DNA of 64,000 nt from Oscillospiraceae bacterium (GCA_030625685.1 DAOUQJ010000010.1:1-64000), one strand, 5' to 3'; shown: positions 36,505 to 46,128, counted from the stretch's first letter. Made by a program: numbers and translations. The notes: generated by a model from the letters alone, not told the origin.

Positions 36505-36533
36505 TTGACAAAGTCTCCAATTACTGCTACAGT
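36505..36533 (+). promoter_or_regulatory. sigma-A promoter of the GntR-ABC operon
   Basis: TTGACA (36505-36510), 17 bases, TACAGT (36528-36533). Confidence 0.7.
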
Positions 36534-36535
36534 AT

Positions 36536-36558
36536 GTGTATTAAGAGAACTAATACAC
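36536..36558 (+). promoter_or_regulatory. palindromic operator, probably of the GntR regulator
   Basis: GTGTATTA (36536-36543) and TAATACAC (36551-36558) are a perfect inverted repeat with seven bases between, directly after the -10 hexamer and over the expected start site. This is where an autorepressor would block transcription. GntR-family regulators of the YtrA group bind such inverted repeats near their own promoter. Confidence 0.65.
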
Positions 36559-36590
36559 GCAGAACACAATGAAGACAAGGAGGAGGTAAG

Positions 36591-36962
36591 ATGATTCAAC
36601 TGAATTACAGGGACGCGAGACCAATCTATGAACAAGTGCGAGATGGTTTGCGTCAACTTGTCTTGTCGGGTGCGATTTCACCAAATGAAAAGTTGCCATC
36701 TGTGCGCAGTTTGGCATCAAGCCTTGCGATAAATCCCAATACTATTTCTAGAGCTTACGAAGCTTTAGAAAAAGAGGGGTATGTATACACGCAAGTAGGA
36801 AAAGGTACATTCGCTGCGCAATTAACTGACGTTAACAAGGAGAGAGTGAAAACACTGATGAAGCAATGGCAAACAATTACTATGGAGTTATTGCGTTTGG
36901 GAATAAGCGCAGAAGAATTGAAGGAAATATTGAAAAGAATGGAGGATGAAAGCAATGATTAA
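36591..36962 (+). CDS. GntR-family transcriptional regulator, YtrA subfamily
   Basis: A 123-residue protein with an N-terminal winged helix-turn-helix (RPIYEQVRDGLRQLVLSG, PSVRSLASSLAINPNTISRAYEALE, GYVYTQVGKGTFAA) and only a short helical end, which is the YtrA type: no sensor domain of the usual size. YtrA-type repressors sit in front of ABC transporter genes that they control, often induced by cell-wall antibiotics in Bacillus. It starts after AAGGAGGAGG and overlaps the ATPase gene by eight bases. The palindrome at 36536-36558 is its probable site. Confidence 0.9.
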   Translation: MIQLNYRDARPIYEQVRDGLRQLVLSGAISPNEKLPSVRSLASSLAINPNTISRAYEALEKEGYVYTQVGKGTFAAQLTDVNKERVKTLMKQWQTITMELLRLGISAEELKEILKRMEDESND

Positions 36963-37857
36963 GATGCAAAATGTAGTGAAAAGTTTTGATGGCTTTCATG
37001 CCTTAGATGACTTTTCTATGCATGTGCCAAAAGGTGCCATTTATGGTTTGGTTGGACCGAATGGTTCGGGCAAATCAACAGCTATGCGTCATCTCACTGG
37101 TGTGTATCGACAAGATAAAGGTGAAGTGTTGTTGGAAGGGAAGCCAATCTATGAAAACCCAGAAGCAAAGGTGAGGATTGCAAACATCCCTGACGAACTT
37201 TATTATTTTGTATCTGCAACAACAAAAGATATGATGAAGTTTTATAAAGGCTTTTATCCTAAGTTTGATGAGAAACGCTATGAAGCACTCAAAGATGTTT
37301 TTCACACTGTGGATGAAAAACGTCCCATTCGCAGATTATCCAAGGGGATGCAAAAACAATCTGCTTTTTGGCTTTCCATTTGTTGTCGCCCAGACTTACT
37401 GCTTTTGGATGAACCAGTTGATGGGCTTGATCCAGTGATGCGTCGTCAGGTTTGGAGTCTATTGATGGCGGATGTGGTGGAGAGCGAAACAACGGTGCTG
37501 GTTTCTTCTCACAACCTTCGTGAATTGGAAGATGTTTGCGACCACGTTGGCATTGTATCAAAAGGGAAAATATTGGTGGAGCGTTCCTTGAGTGAACTTC
37601 AAGACATGGTCAATAAAATTCAAATTGCCTTTCCAGAAAGTGTTGAAATGAATCTGCCAGCAGACTTGGAAGTTTTGCATCAAAGCAAAATTGGTCGTGT
37701 CCATACACTTATCATTAGAGAGCAAACGGAAATTGTACTTGCAAAGTTGGGTGCACTCAATCCGATTTTACTGGAAGCAATTCCGTTGTCTTTAGAAGAA
37801 ATCTTTATTTATGAATTGGGAGGGGAAGACTATGCGGTCCGAGAAATTGTTCTTTAA
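36955..37857 (+). CDS. ABC transporter ATP-binding protein (YtrB-like)
   Basis: The 300-residue ATPase has Walker A GPNGSGKST at about 35-43, a YtrB-like signature RRLSKGMQKQSAF, Walker B LLLDEPVDGLDP and the switch histidine in SSHNLRELE. The signature LSKGMQ instead of LSGG is common in this export subfamily. I start at 36955 because GGAGGATG lies just upstream; three codons earlier is possible. The stop lies inside the permease gene (26-base overlap). It should power the permease encoded next. Confidence 0.9.
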   Translation: MIKMQNVVKSFDGFHALDDFSMHVPKGAIYGLVGPNGSGKSTAMRHLTGVYRQDKGEVLLEGKPIYENPEAKVRIANIPDELYYFVSATTKDMMKFYKGFYPKFDEKRYEALKDVFHTVDEKRPIRRLSKGMQKQSAFWLSICCRPDLLLLDEPVDGLDPVMRRQVWSLLMADVVESETTVLVSSHNLRELEDVCDHVGIVSKGKILVERSLSELQDMVNKIQIAFPESVEMNLPADLEVLHQSKIGRVHTLIIREQTEIVLAKLGALNPILLEAIPLSLEEIFIYELGGEDYAVREIVL

Positions 37858-39805
37858 TAGTGCATTATTCAAAAAGCAAACACAACGTTTTTGGCCGATT
37901 TGGAGTCTTTATACCCTGCTCATGGTCAGTATCATTCCGCTGTATACCATCATGGATTATTCATATAACAGCCATTTGGAAGCGTCGGAGATTGCGATTC
38001 AATTTCAAAATTATTTGATAGACTTTGCAGTTCATGCTGCGCCAACAATATCACTTATTACTGGTCTGATTATTGCTTGTGCAGTGTGGTCATATTTACA
38101 TAACAGTAGATCATCTGCACTCATTCATTCACTTCCGATGAATCGAACTTCTTTGTTTGTGACAAACTATCTAACAGGCATTTGCTTTTTCTTGGTGCCA
38201 AACATATTGGTGCTTCTTCTTACCTATGGAGTTGGGCTTTCTATAGGTGTCGGTGGCATGACAGGGATTCTTACTTGGTTTTACTGTCAAACTATGAGTA
38301 GTCTCTTCTTTTATTCCTTTGCTACTTTGCTCGCCTTTGTCACAGGAAATACGCTTACATTGCCTGTATTGTATGCCATTTTTAATGCTTTGGTAATCGT
38401 AATTTATCAGATGATGAACTGGGTGTTTGGTGAGTTTTTATATGGATATGCATGGAACTCTATGTCGAAGATGGAACAATGGGCAGAGTATTTAACGCCA
38501 GTGTATGCCATGTATGAAAATTTGGACTATACGCATCCCATTGAAGGTGGGATGGTGACCGAAATTCATGGACTAGGCATGATGGGCATCTATGCGTTGG
38601 TCGGTGTGGTCTTTACAATCTTAGGATATCTTTTGTATCGTCGACGCAAACTAGAATTGGCTGGAGAAGTCATTGCTGAGCCGTTTTTAAAACCGGTGTT
38701 TCGCGTTGGATTTGCGCTTTGCGGAGGTCTGGCAATGGCATCCTTCTTTTATGCCATTTTCTACAGCATATTTGCAGGTAAATTCTTTAGCTATATGCTC
38801 TTTATGTTATTGTGGTCAGCAATTTTCTATATTGCTGGTGATATGATACTGGCAAAGAGTGTGAAACCAAGAAGAAAAAGTTTGAAACCATGTGCCGTTT
38901 TATTGGTTGTGTTGGCTGTATTTGGGATGTTACTACAATTCGATGTGTTTGGGTATGAAGGATATACTCCGGAAGCGACTGAAGTGGAAAACATTACGAT
39001 TACAATTGATTATAATGACAAGGTTATTCCATTGGCGTTTGCACCAGAAGGTGAAAAGCAAGAAATCATTTTACAAGTGCTAGCACTGCATGAAGATATT
39101 ATTGCTGAAAAAGAACATACGCTAAATACAATCAAAGGAAATGATCCTGACATGATTGCAGTGCAGCAAGAAAACTATGCCAATGGTTGGGAAACATGGG
39201 ATTGGGAACGAGTCACCATACAATATGTTCTCTTAAATGGGAAAGTCGTTGAGCGTGAATATCAAATCCCTGTGACAGAAGCGCTTTTAGAAAATGACAG
39301 TATCGGGAATAGTTTAAATGAGTTTGTGAATTCACCAGCAGTGATATTATTGCGCCATTTTCCACAAGCAGATAAAATTGAGTATATTGAATCGAGCATT
39401 GATCTCATGAACGACAATGGAATTGAAGAAAGTCGTTGGGTTCAATCGTTTGGCAAGGAAGCATCTCAAAAACTCATGGATGCATTGGTGGAAGATATGG
39501 AAAATGGACGTATTGGTATAGAGTATTTTCTAGAGACAGAAGAGAAAGCTAATATCAATTATGAAAATATCATTTACATTGTCACTTCTGGCAAGTATAA
39601 TACAGAAGAAATGTCCAATTTGTATAAGTGGAATCGATGGAATGAAGAAGAATTTACATTTCATACAGAAATTCGTTTGCAAAGTACGGCAACTGCAACG
39701 ATAGAAGCACTGCATGAATTGGGTGTTGAAGATGAATTTTTGATGACAAGGGCTGAATATCGAGAAATGGAACAAGTCTTATACGGAACATATGAGAAGT
39801 GGTAA
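37832..39805 (+). CDS. ABC-2-type permease with large extracytoplasmic domain
   Basis: The 657-residue protein has six or so membrane spans in the first 330 residues (WPIWSLYTLLMVSIIPLYTI, TISLITGLIIACAVWSYLHN with SALIHSLPMNR, and so on), as in ABC-2 permeases of the YtrC/YtrD or BcrB kind. A seventh span at about 357-373 is followed by about 285 residues with no membrane segment (from GYEGYTPEATEVENITITID), rich in N, E and T. That tail should lie outside the cell, as the charge pattern of the spans suggests. I recognise no domain in it. The start at 37832 follows GGGAGGGG seven bases upstream. Confidence 0.82.
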   Translation: MRSEKLFFNSALFKKQTQRFWPIWSLYTLLMVSIIPLYTIMDYSYNSHLEASEIAIQFQNYLIDFAVHAAPTISLITGLIIACAVWSYLHNSRSSALIHSLPMNRTSLFVTNYLTGICFFLVPNILVLLLTYGVGLSIGVGGMTGILTWFYCQTMSSLFFYSFATLLAFVTGNTLTLPVLYAIFNALVIVIYQMMNWVFGEFLYGYAWNSMSKMEQWAEYLTPVYAMYENLDYTHPIEGGMVTEIHGLGMMGIYALVGVVFTILGYLLYRRRKLELAGEVIAEPFLKPVFRVGFALCGGLAMASFFYAIFYSIFAGKFFSYMLFMLLWSAIFYIAGDMILAKSVKPRRKSLKPCAVLLVVLAVFGMLLQFDVFGYEGYTPEATEVENITITIDYNDKVIPLAFAPEGEKQEIILQVLALHEDIIAEKEHTLNTIKGNDPDMIAVQQENYANGWETWDWERVTIQYVLLNGKVVEREYQIPVTEALLENDSIGNSLNEFVNSPAVILLRHFPQADKIEYIESSIDLMNDNGIEESRWVQSFGKEASQKLMDALVEDMENGRIGIEYFLETEEKANINYENIIYIVTSGKYNTEEMSNLYKWNRWNEEEFTFHTEIRLQSTATATIEALHELGVEDEFLMTRAEYREMEQVLYGTYEKW

Positions 39806-39882
39806 CAAAGTAAATAAACTTCTCTTCGATAGCTTGGTATAGAGTTGCCTTTGTTAACATACAATAAAATGATTGCAATAAA

Positions 39883-39915
39883 GCTATGCGTCCAGAAAAT
39901 TTCTGGACGCATAGC
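39883..39915 (+). terminator. probable terminator after the ABC operon
   Basis: GCTATGCGTCCAGAA (39883-39897) pairs perfectly with 39901-39915 around a 3-base loop. The T-tract (GTAGCTTTTAT) is interrupted. The stem is strong. Confidence 0.6.
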
Positions 39916-39943
39916 GTAGCTTTTATACATGAGGGGATACAAC

Positions 39944-40645
39944 ATGGAGTTTTTTGTAAATGAAGGCAAAGTGAGACGTATTGAGGCAGAAGGAAGATCG
40001 TTTGACCGTCATGCCATTCAAACGCGCTTTGTGGAAGTGGGCGAAGACTATATTGAGCTTGTTAAAGAGTATGTGTTACCTTGTTACCAGCAGGGAGACA
40101 TTTTAAGTATCAGTGAGAAAATCATTGCGCTATGCCAAAATCGAGTCATATATCGCGAGGATGTAAAGCCAGGTCTCATGGCAAAGTTTTTGTGTCGATT
40201 TGTGCATCAAACTTCGGCAGGGCCAGGGGCAGGACTTCCGGAAAAAATGCAATTTGCCATCAATCACTGTGGCGCATTTACTGTGTTTTGGGCTGCAGTG
40301 CGCGCGGGATTTGATAAACTGCGTGGCGTGAAGGGAACCTTTTATCATATTACTGGACCTGAAGTAGCGGGACTAGATGGCTTTTATGGAAAAGACATTG
40401 AAAGCTATAGTGATATGGGCATTCGCATTCCTGAAAATCCTGATCTTGTCTGTGATGAAATCTATGAAAAAACGGGTGTTGTGTCCATGATTGTAGACGC
40501 CAATGCTCTATCGCAAGAGGTGTTGGGAAAGGCAAGTGTCATTCAAGAGGAGACAAATGTGCTTGAAGGAATGATACGTGACAATCCAGCAGGACAAGAA
40601 AAACAATTGACCCCATTTATTTTGATTCGAGAAGTCAAAATGTGA
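39944..40645 (+). CDS. CofE-like (F420-0:gamma-glutamyl ligase family) protein
   Basis: The 233-residue protein matches the CofE ligase fold, which adds glutamate by a GTP-dependent reaction in F420 makers; recognisable blocks are RRIEAEGRSFDRHAIQTRF near the start, ISEKIIALCQNRVI, GVKGTFYHITG and the end VDANALSQEVLGKAS. Length is that of the one-domain form. F420 is not known from Clostridia of this kind, and no other cof gene is near, so the glutamyl acceptor is probably another molecule. I start at 39944, eight bases after GAGGGG. It stands alone between the ABC operon and a parvulin lipoprotein. Confidence 0.75.
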   Translation: MEFFVNEGKVRRIEAEGRSFDRHAIQTRFVEVGEDYIELVKEYVLPCYQQGDILSISEKIIALCQNRVIYREDVKPGLMAKFLCRFVHQTSAGPGAGLPEKMQFAINHCGAFTVFWAAVRAGFDKLRGVKGTFYHITGPEVAGLDGFYGKDIESYSDMGIRIPENPDLVCDEIYEKTGVVSMIVDANALSQEVLGKASVIQEETNVLEGMIRDNPAGQEKQLTPFILIREVKM

Positions 40646-40719
40646 GTGTTAACGATTGAGAATGAGCAAATATTTATGATACACTGATTTTTACTATTCA
40701 CGAATGAAAAGGAGTTTTT

Positions 40720-42051
40720 ATGAAAACGATAAAACGAACGATATCCATTTTGTTGGTGCTTGGTCTTATGACCATGCTACTTACATCTTGTACACAAACA
40801 AAAGAAGAAGACCCTGTGCTTGCGCTTGCTGGTTTTGACAAAGAAACGGTGCTGCTGTCGTTTGATGGAAATTCTGTAACGGCAGAAGATTATTTATATT
40901 GGCTGATTATGAGCATTTCTCAAGTGCGTCAGATACAACAAAAATGGGGAGATGAGCCAGCTGATTGGGATGCAGAAGTGTATGCTGGTATGACAGCAAG
41001 AGAATATGCGTATAAGTATGCAACAGACTCAGCTAAAATGCCTTGGGTTGTTGAACAAATTGCGCAAGAATATGGCATTACGCTAACCAGAGAAGAAAAA
41101 GCAAAAATTCAAGAGAGCAAGGACGATTTCAAAGAGCAATTTGGCGGAGAAGACCTGTATTTTATGTATATTCACAGTATGGGAATGACAGATGCTGTGG
41201 TTGATCGCATGAACGAGATGGGCATGCTAGCTGAAAAGATTGAGCTTGTCTTGGCTGAAGAAGATGAAACATTGACTTTGAATGATGAAGCGCTACGTAC
41301 ATACATGGAAGACTTGGGGATTTTAAAGGCGAAACACATTTTGCTCAAAACAAAAGACACTTCCATCGAAAATGGCGAATACAGTGATGAAAAGAAACAA
41401 GAGCAAAAAGAACTTGCAGAGGATTTGCTTGCGCAACTCAGAGAGAGTGAAACACCACTTGAGTTATTTGATGAGCTTATGCAAACATATAGTGAAGATC
41501 CAGGTTTGGCAGCTTATCCAGGTGGCTACTTATTTAGCACACTTCCAGATGGGATTGATTTCACAGGGCGTATGGTGCCTGAGTTTGAAACAGGAACACA
41601 GACCCTAGCCTACAATGAGATTGGGGAGATAGTAGAAAGCACTTATGGTTATCATATTATTTTGCGTATAGATCCAACGCAAGATGAGGAAACCAAAGAG
41701 AAATATGAGAAAAAATGGCGCTCAGAACAAGTGCAAAAAATTTATGAAGAGCGTATGAATAGTATTGAGATCGAAACAACGGAAATCTTAGACACTCTTG
41801 ATTTGGTGGCACTTGATGAGGCTGTGCGTAACAAGGAAAGTGAACTCAATAAAGCCATTGAAGAAATGCAATTAGCAAAATTACAAGAGCAACAAGAAAA
41901 AGATTCACAAAATGATGCGAGTGTTGAGGAAAATGTAGATTCAGAAAATGATGCTGAAGTTGATGCAACTGTAGAGGAAGATGTAACAACTGAAAGTGAT
42001 GCAAATACTGAAAATGGCGAAGACACGGAAAAAGAGATAAATGCTGAATAG
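40720..42051 (+). CDS. parvulin-type peptidyl-prolyl isomerase lipoprotein (PrsA-like foldase)
   Basis: The 443-residue protein has a lipoprotein signal ending in the lipobox LTSC (Cys24), so it should be fixed to the outer face of the membrane. A SurA/PrsA-type N-terminal region follows; a parvulin domain runs from LKAKHILLKTKDTS at about 203 to GYHIILRID at about 315. The last 85 residues are acidic, low-complexity repeats of E, D, N, V and T. PrsA proteins assist folding of exported proteins. It starts after AAAGGAG at about seven bases and is monocistronic with a terminator. Confidence 0.86.
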   Translation: MKTIKRTISILLVLGLMTMLLTSCTQTKEEDPVLALAGFDKETVLLSFDGNSVTAEDYLYWLIMSISQVRQIQQKWGDEPADWDAEVYAGMTAREYAYKYATDSAKMPWVVEQIAQEYGITLTREEKAKIQESKDDFKEQFGGEDLYFMYIHSMGMTDAVVDRMNEMGMLAEKIELVLAEEDETLTLNDEALRTYMEDLGILKAKHILLKTKDTSIENGEYSDEKKQEQKELAEDLLAQLRESETPLELFDELMQTYSEDPGLAAYPGGYLFSTLPDGIDFTGRMVPEFETGTQTLAYNEIGEIVESTYGYHIILRIDPTQDEETKEKYEKKWRSEQVQKIYEERMNSIEIETTEILDTLDLVALDEAVRNKESELNKAIEEMQLAKLQEQQEKDSQNDASVEENVDSENDAEVDATVEEDVTTESDANTENGEDTEKEINAE

Positions 42052-42096
42052 GCAAATGCAAAGAAATTATATAGGAAAATATGAAGACAGAAGAAT

Positions 42097-42134
42097 AAAA
42101 AAAGAGAGCAGATTAAAATCTGCTCTCTTTTTTT
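42097..42134 (+). terminator. terminator after the parvulin gene
   Basis: GAGAGCAGATT (42104-42114) pairs with AATCTGCTCTC (42117-42127), between A-run and a long T-run. Bidirectional in form. Confidence 0.9.
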
Positions 42135-42221
42135 ATTGCTTGGACAAGATTTTCTGAAAATCGTGCAAGAGTTTTTGTATGCTATAGATACAACGATTTT
42201 CATGAGAAAAGAGGGAATACT

Positions 42222-44843
42222 TTGAATAGCTTTTATACCATGGAAGCCAATGAGGTTGTCAGAAAGTTAGAGAGTGACAAAGAGTGTGGGTTATCTACAA
42301 AAGAAGGTGAAAAAAGACGCTTAGAGTATGGATTAAATGAAATGGATAAACCCAGAGATAAGTCGTTATTACTTCGTATTTTGGCACAACTGAAAGATCC
42401 AATGATTTTGCTTCTGCTCGTGGCGGGGGGACTATCGATTTTTATCAGTGGTGGAGAAGATGTGTTAGATGCATGCATCATTTTAGTGATTGTATTGGTA
42501 AACACCTGTATTTCAATTTCACAAGAAGACAATGCACAAAAAGCACTCAAAGCCTTGGAAGAGATGTCATCCCCTGCGGCAAATGTGCTCCGTGATGGAA
42601 AAATTCAGCAGATGGAAGCAAAGCTTCTAGTGCCAGGTGAGGTGATTTTGTTAGAGGCTGGTGACTATGTGCCAGCGGATGCCAGGATTTTGCAAGACAG
42701 TCAATTGCAAACGGATGAGTCAGCAATGACGGGAGAATCTCTTCCAGTTGAAAAAAGAGCAGATATAACATTGCCTTCCAATACTGCGTTGGGTGACCGT
42801 TCCAATATGCTTATTGCAGGGACAGTGGTGACGGCAGGACGTGCGGTTGCTATTGTGACAGAAACAGGAATGCAGACACAAATGGGGCAAATTGCAAAGC
42901 TAATTATGAAAGAAGAGGGAGGGAAAACACCGCTACAAGAGAAGATGGGAGAAATATCAAAATCGTTATCTTTTGCTTGTCTTTGTATTTGTGCTGTTCT
43001 GTTTGGCGTCGGTGTATGGCAACATAGACCGATGTTCGATATGCTTATGATGGCAGTGTCGCTTGCCGTCGCTGCAATTCCTGAGGGGTTATCGGCTGTT
43101 GTGACCATTGTTTTAGCATTGGGTGTGCAACGCATGGCAAAACAAAATGTCATTATTAAAAAGCTACCAGCTGTTGAGACTTTGGGGTGTGCCAATGTCA
43201 TTTGTTCTGATAAAACGGGCACTTTGACACAAAACAAAATGACTGTCGTTGAGCACTATCCAGCGGATCAGTTTAAGCAAATGATGACCCTTGCTGTGCT
43301 TTGTAACCATACACGAGTGGAATACAACTCAAATAAGAAACCGGTTTTTATTGGAGAGGCAACTGAGCGCGCCTTTGTGGAAAAAGCGCATGAACATGAT
43401 ATTTTCAAAACACAATTGGACAGGGAGACGCCCTTAATTGCAGAAAATGCATTTGACTCTACAAGAAAACGAATGAGCACATTACATAAACAAGGGGATG
43501 GAAAATACATTTTGGCGGTGAAAGGTGCTCCAGAAGAAGTACTTAAGCGCTGCACATATGTCGCGACAACACAGGGGGTCATTTCGCTGAGTAAAAGCGA
43601 ACGGCAACGAATTCAAAGTGTAAATAGCCAAATGGCACATCGTGCGTTGCGCGTGCTTGCTGTGGCATATCGTGTGTTTTCGGTGAGACCCAATCATTTG
43701 GAGGAAGAAGAACTTGTGTTTGTGGGGCTTGCAGGGATGATTGACCCACCAAGACAGGAAGTGAAAAAAGCGGTTATGCAGTGTATTCATGCTGGGATAA
43801 AGCCGGTTATGATTACGGGGGATCACAAAGATACTGCCGTTGCAATTGCGAAAAAGTTAAACATATTCCAAACGGGAGATATCGCAATTACAGGAGATGG
43901 CTTAGATATGCTCTCACAGGCCATGCTTGAAGAGGAAATTGAAAAGATTTCAGTTTATGCCAGAGTATCTCCTGAACATAAAATGCGCATCATCAAAGCA
44001 TGGCAAGCCAAAAAACAAGTGGTCGCAATGACGGGAGATGGCGTCAATGATGCGCCTGCCTTGAAGGCTGCTGATATTGGTTGTGCAATGGGTGTCACAG
44101 GAACAGATGTAGCCAAAGGTGCGGCAGATATGATACTCATGGATGATGATTTTAGCCGTGCGGTATCAGCCGTGGAAGAGGGCAGAGGAATTTATGCGAA
44201 CATTAAAAAATCAGTGCATTATCTCTTGTCTTGCAACATTGGTGAAGTGATGACAGTGTTTGTGGCTACCTTGTTTCGTTTTCCACAACTACCTCTTAAT
44301 CCAGTGCAGCTTCTTTGGCTGAATCTCGTCACAGATTCGCTCCCTGCTTTGGCACTTGGCATGGAACGGACCGAACACAGCGTGATGGAAGATAAACCGA
44401 GGAAGACAGAGGAACACTTTTTCAATCGCACATTCTCAGTTCGCCTTGCGTGGCAAGGTGTGATGGTAGGGGCACTTACACTGTTGGCGTATTGTTACGG
44501 ATATTATTGGGTTGAGGATGGAGAAGTAGCCAACACCATGGCGTTTGCGACTTTGACGCTTTGCCAGCTTTTTCATGCCTATGATGTGAGAAGTGAATCG
44601 CAATCAATTTGGAAGGTTGGGCTTTTTACAAACAAGGCAATGAATAAGGCGTTTGTGGTGGGAATCATTTTGCAGTTATCTGTTTTACTGGTGCCTCAAC
44701 TGCAAATGATATTTTCTGTTGTGTTTTTAGATATGTCTGAGTGGATTGTGGTTGCAATTCTTGCCATTGCTCCGATTCCGATTTGTGAATGTGCAAAATG
44801 GTTCAATAGGATTCAAGAAAAAACGAAAAAAAGACCAGCGTGA
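42222..44843 (+). CDS. P-type cation-transporting ATPase, SERCA-like
   Basis: The 873-residue ATPase has the phosphorylation motif CSDKTGTLTQNKM (Asp at about 331), the dephosphorylation TGES, KGAPEE, and TGDGVNDAPAL, and ten membrane spans. The layout (PAADARI, EIEKISVYARVSPEHKMRII, short N-terminal cation-ATPase N domain) is that of Ca2+-type (PIIA) ATPases. Membrane-span residues AAIPEGLSAVVTIVLALGVQRMA and NIGEVMTVF are those seen in calcium pumps. It probably exports Ca2+ against protons. The start is TTG 42222, seven bases after GAGGGA; the ATG at 42240 lacks an RBS. Monocistronic with its own terminator. Confidence 0.9.
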   Translation: MNSFYTMEANEVVRKLESDKECGLSTKEGEKRRLEYGLNEMDKPRDKSLLLRILAQLKDPMILLLLVAGGLSIFISGGEDVLDACIILVIVLVNTCISISQEDNAQKALKALEEMSSPAANVLRDGKIQQMEAKLLVPGEVILLEAGDYVPADARILQDSQLQTDESAMTGESLPVEKRADITLPSNTALGDRSNMLIAGTVVTAGRAVAIVTETGMQTQMGQIAKLIMKEEGGKTPLQEKMGEISKSLSFACLCICAVLFGVGVWQHRPMFDMLMMAVSLAVAAIPEGLSAVVTIVLALGVQRMAKQNVIIKKLPAVETLGCANVICSDKTGTLTQNKMTVVEHYPADQFKQMMTLAVLCNHTRVEYNSNKKPVFIGEATERAFVEKAHEHDIFKTQLDRETPLIAENAFDSTRKRMSTLHKQGDGKYILAVKGAPEEVLKRCTYVATTQGVISLSKSERQRIQSVNSQMAHRALRVLAVAYRVFSVRPNHLEEEELVFVGLAGMIDPPRQEVKKAVMQCIHAGIKPVMITGDHKDTAVAIAKKLNIFQTGDIAITGDGLDMLSQAMLEEEIEKISVYARVSPEHKMRIIKAWQAKKQVVAMTGDGVNDAPALKAADIGCAMGVTGTDVAKGAADMILMDDDFSRAVSAVEEGRGIYANIKKSVHYLLSCNIGEVMTVFVATLFRFPQLPLNPVQLLWLNLVTDSLPALALGMERTEHSVMEDKPRKTEEHFFNRTFSVRLAWQGVMVGALTLLAYCYGYYWVEDGEVANTMAFATLTLCQLFHAYDVRSESQSIWKVGLFTNKAMNKAFVVGIILQLSVLLVPQLQMIFSVVFLDMSEWIVVAILAIAPIPICECAKWFNRIQEKTKKRPA

Positions 44844-44866
44844 TTTTACACACGCTGGTCTTTTTT
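44828..44866. terminator. bidirectional terminator between the ATPase and the small SLH gene
   Basis: A 15-bp stem AAAAAGACCAGCGTG / CACGCTGGTCTTTTT around an 8-base loop, with A and T tracts on either side, between two converging genes. Confidence 0.92.
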
Positions 44867-44870
44867 AGAA

Positions 44871-45902
44871 TTAATAAAGAGAACCGTATCCGTAAATAAT
44901 GAGTGGTTCGTAAAAGGTTTCCGTGAACTTTGTGCCATCACTGAGGGTGCCTTCACAGGTTAAAGTGAACGCTAAAACAGGGTAATCGGTACCGCTGAAT
45001 TCTTTTGTTTCTGTTGCTGCTTTCAAAACTGCTGCTTCGTCATACGTCAGTGTGCAGGAAGCAAAACAGTTGGGGACAATGGAATGTATTGAAGGAATTT
45101 GGTCTTTGACGTCTTTTGCAGTTTGATTTTGCTGGATAGAGCAAGGAATGCCGTTTACAGTTGCATTCAAAACAGTGAAGGTTTTATAGCTGTTTTCACT
45201 ACCTGTAACTGGGAAAAAGGCAAAAGACATGGTGTCTTTGTTGCAAGAGATGCTCATCATATCCATTAAAACGAGATCGGTGTCAGCTAGTGCGCCTTCT
45301 TGGTTTAAATATTCAAGCAACGTAACAGAACTGTTTTTCAAAGTGGCAGTTAAACTGTTTGCTGAAATATTTGCAAGATCCGCACGGAGGAAATCGGTGG
45401 TGGAGGCATTGTATTCTTCGTATGTAATGCCGAGTGTATCGCTTAGTTCCCACGCTTTGTTCCAAATGAAATCTTCACCAGATTCATAGCCAAGAGCTCT
45501 TAATATGAATGTGAGATATTGAGCAGGGGTAACAAGATGATTTCCACCAAACTCAGTGTCTGAGATGCCATTAGTTAGGCCGTTGGCATAAGCATAGGAA
45601 ACATAGGGGATGGCCCAATTGTCCACGTCATTAAATGGAATGGATTGGCTGCTATTTAGGGCGTTGGCTTCTTTGCCAATGAGGCGAACAAGCATAGTGA
45701 TGGCTTCTTGTCGAGTGGGTGCCCGGTTCAAATCAAAGTCGATTTCCCCATTTTCCAATGTGCCAACACCTTTGAACAAACCAAGTTCATTTAAGATGGT
45801 AGCAGAATCTAAGCTGCGGGCAGACGCAAAGGTAGGAGAGAGAAATGTGGTAGACAATAGAGACAAAGCCAGCAGAGCCAGCAGTAGTTTTTTGAGTTTC
45901 AT
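44871..45902 (-). CDS. small SLH-domain exported protein
   Basis: The 343-residue protein has a signal peptide (MKLKKLLLALLALSLL to TFA, about residue 26) and three SLH-like modules at about 30-200, seen as DLNRAPTRQEAITMLVRLIG, GNHLVTPAQYLTFILRALGY and ATTDFLRADLANIS. The last about 130 residues are a beta-rich domain without a family name that I recognise. It should be attached to the cell wall like the other SLH proteins. I start at 45902, nine bases after GGAGGAT, rather than at the frame's first methionine five codons earlier. The gene is monocistronic, divergent from miaB. Confidence 0.82.
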   Translation of the reverse strand: MKLKKLLLALLALSLLSTTFLSPTFASARSLDSATILNELGLFKGVGTLENGEIDFDLNRAPTRQEAITMLVRLIGKEANALNSSQSIPFNDVDNWAIPYVSYAYANGLTNGISDTEFGGNHLVTPAQYLTFILRALGYESGEDFIWNKAWELSDTLGITYEEYNASTTDFLRADLANISANSLTATLKNSSVTLLEYLNQEGALADTDLVLMDMMSISCNKDTMSFAFFPVTGSENSYKTFTVLNATVNGIPCSIQQNQTAKDVKDQIPSIHSIVPNCFASCTLTYDEAAVLKAATETKEFSGTDYPVLAFTLTCEGTLSDGTKFTETFYEPLIIYGYGSLY

Positions 45903-46128
45903 CGAGTAATCCTCCAAGATGTATAAATAAGGAATCTAGTGTTTTCATTCTATCGAAAAAGAAATATGAAGTCAATAATCATATTATGGAATTAAGAATA
46001 GAAGAGAAGAGAGTTGCGTGCTGAAAAGATAGTGGGGGTGAAGAAATTGAAAGGAAATACAGTTGTCTTTGAATAGAAGAAATGATATGATATGGTTTAA
46101 TGAGAAAATGCAGTCAGGGGGAGATGAA

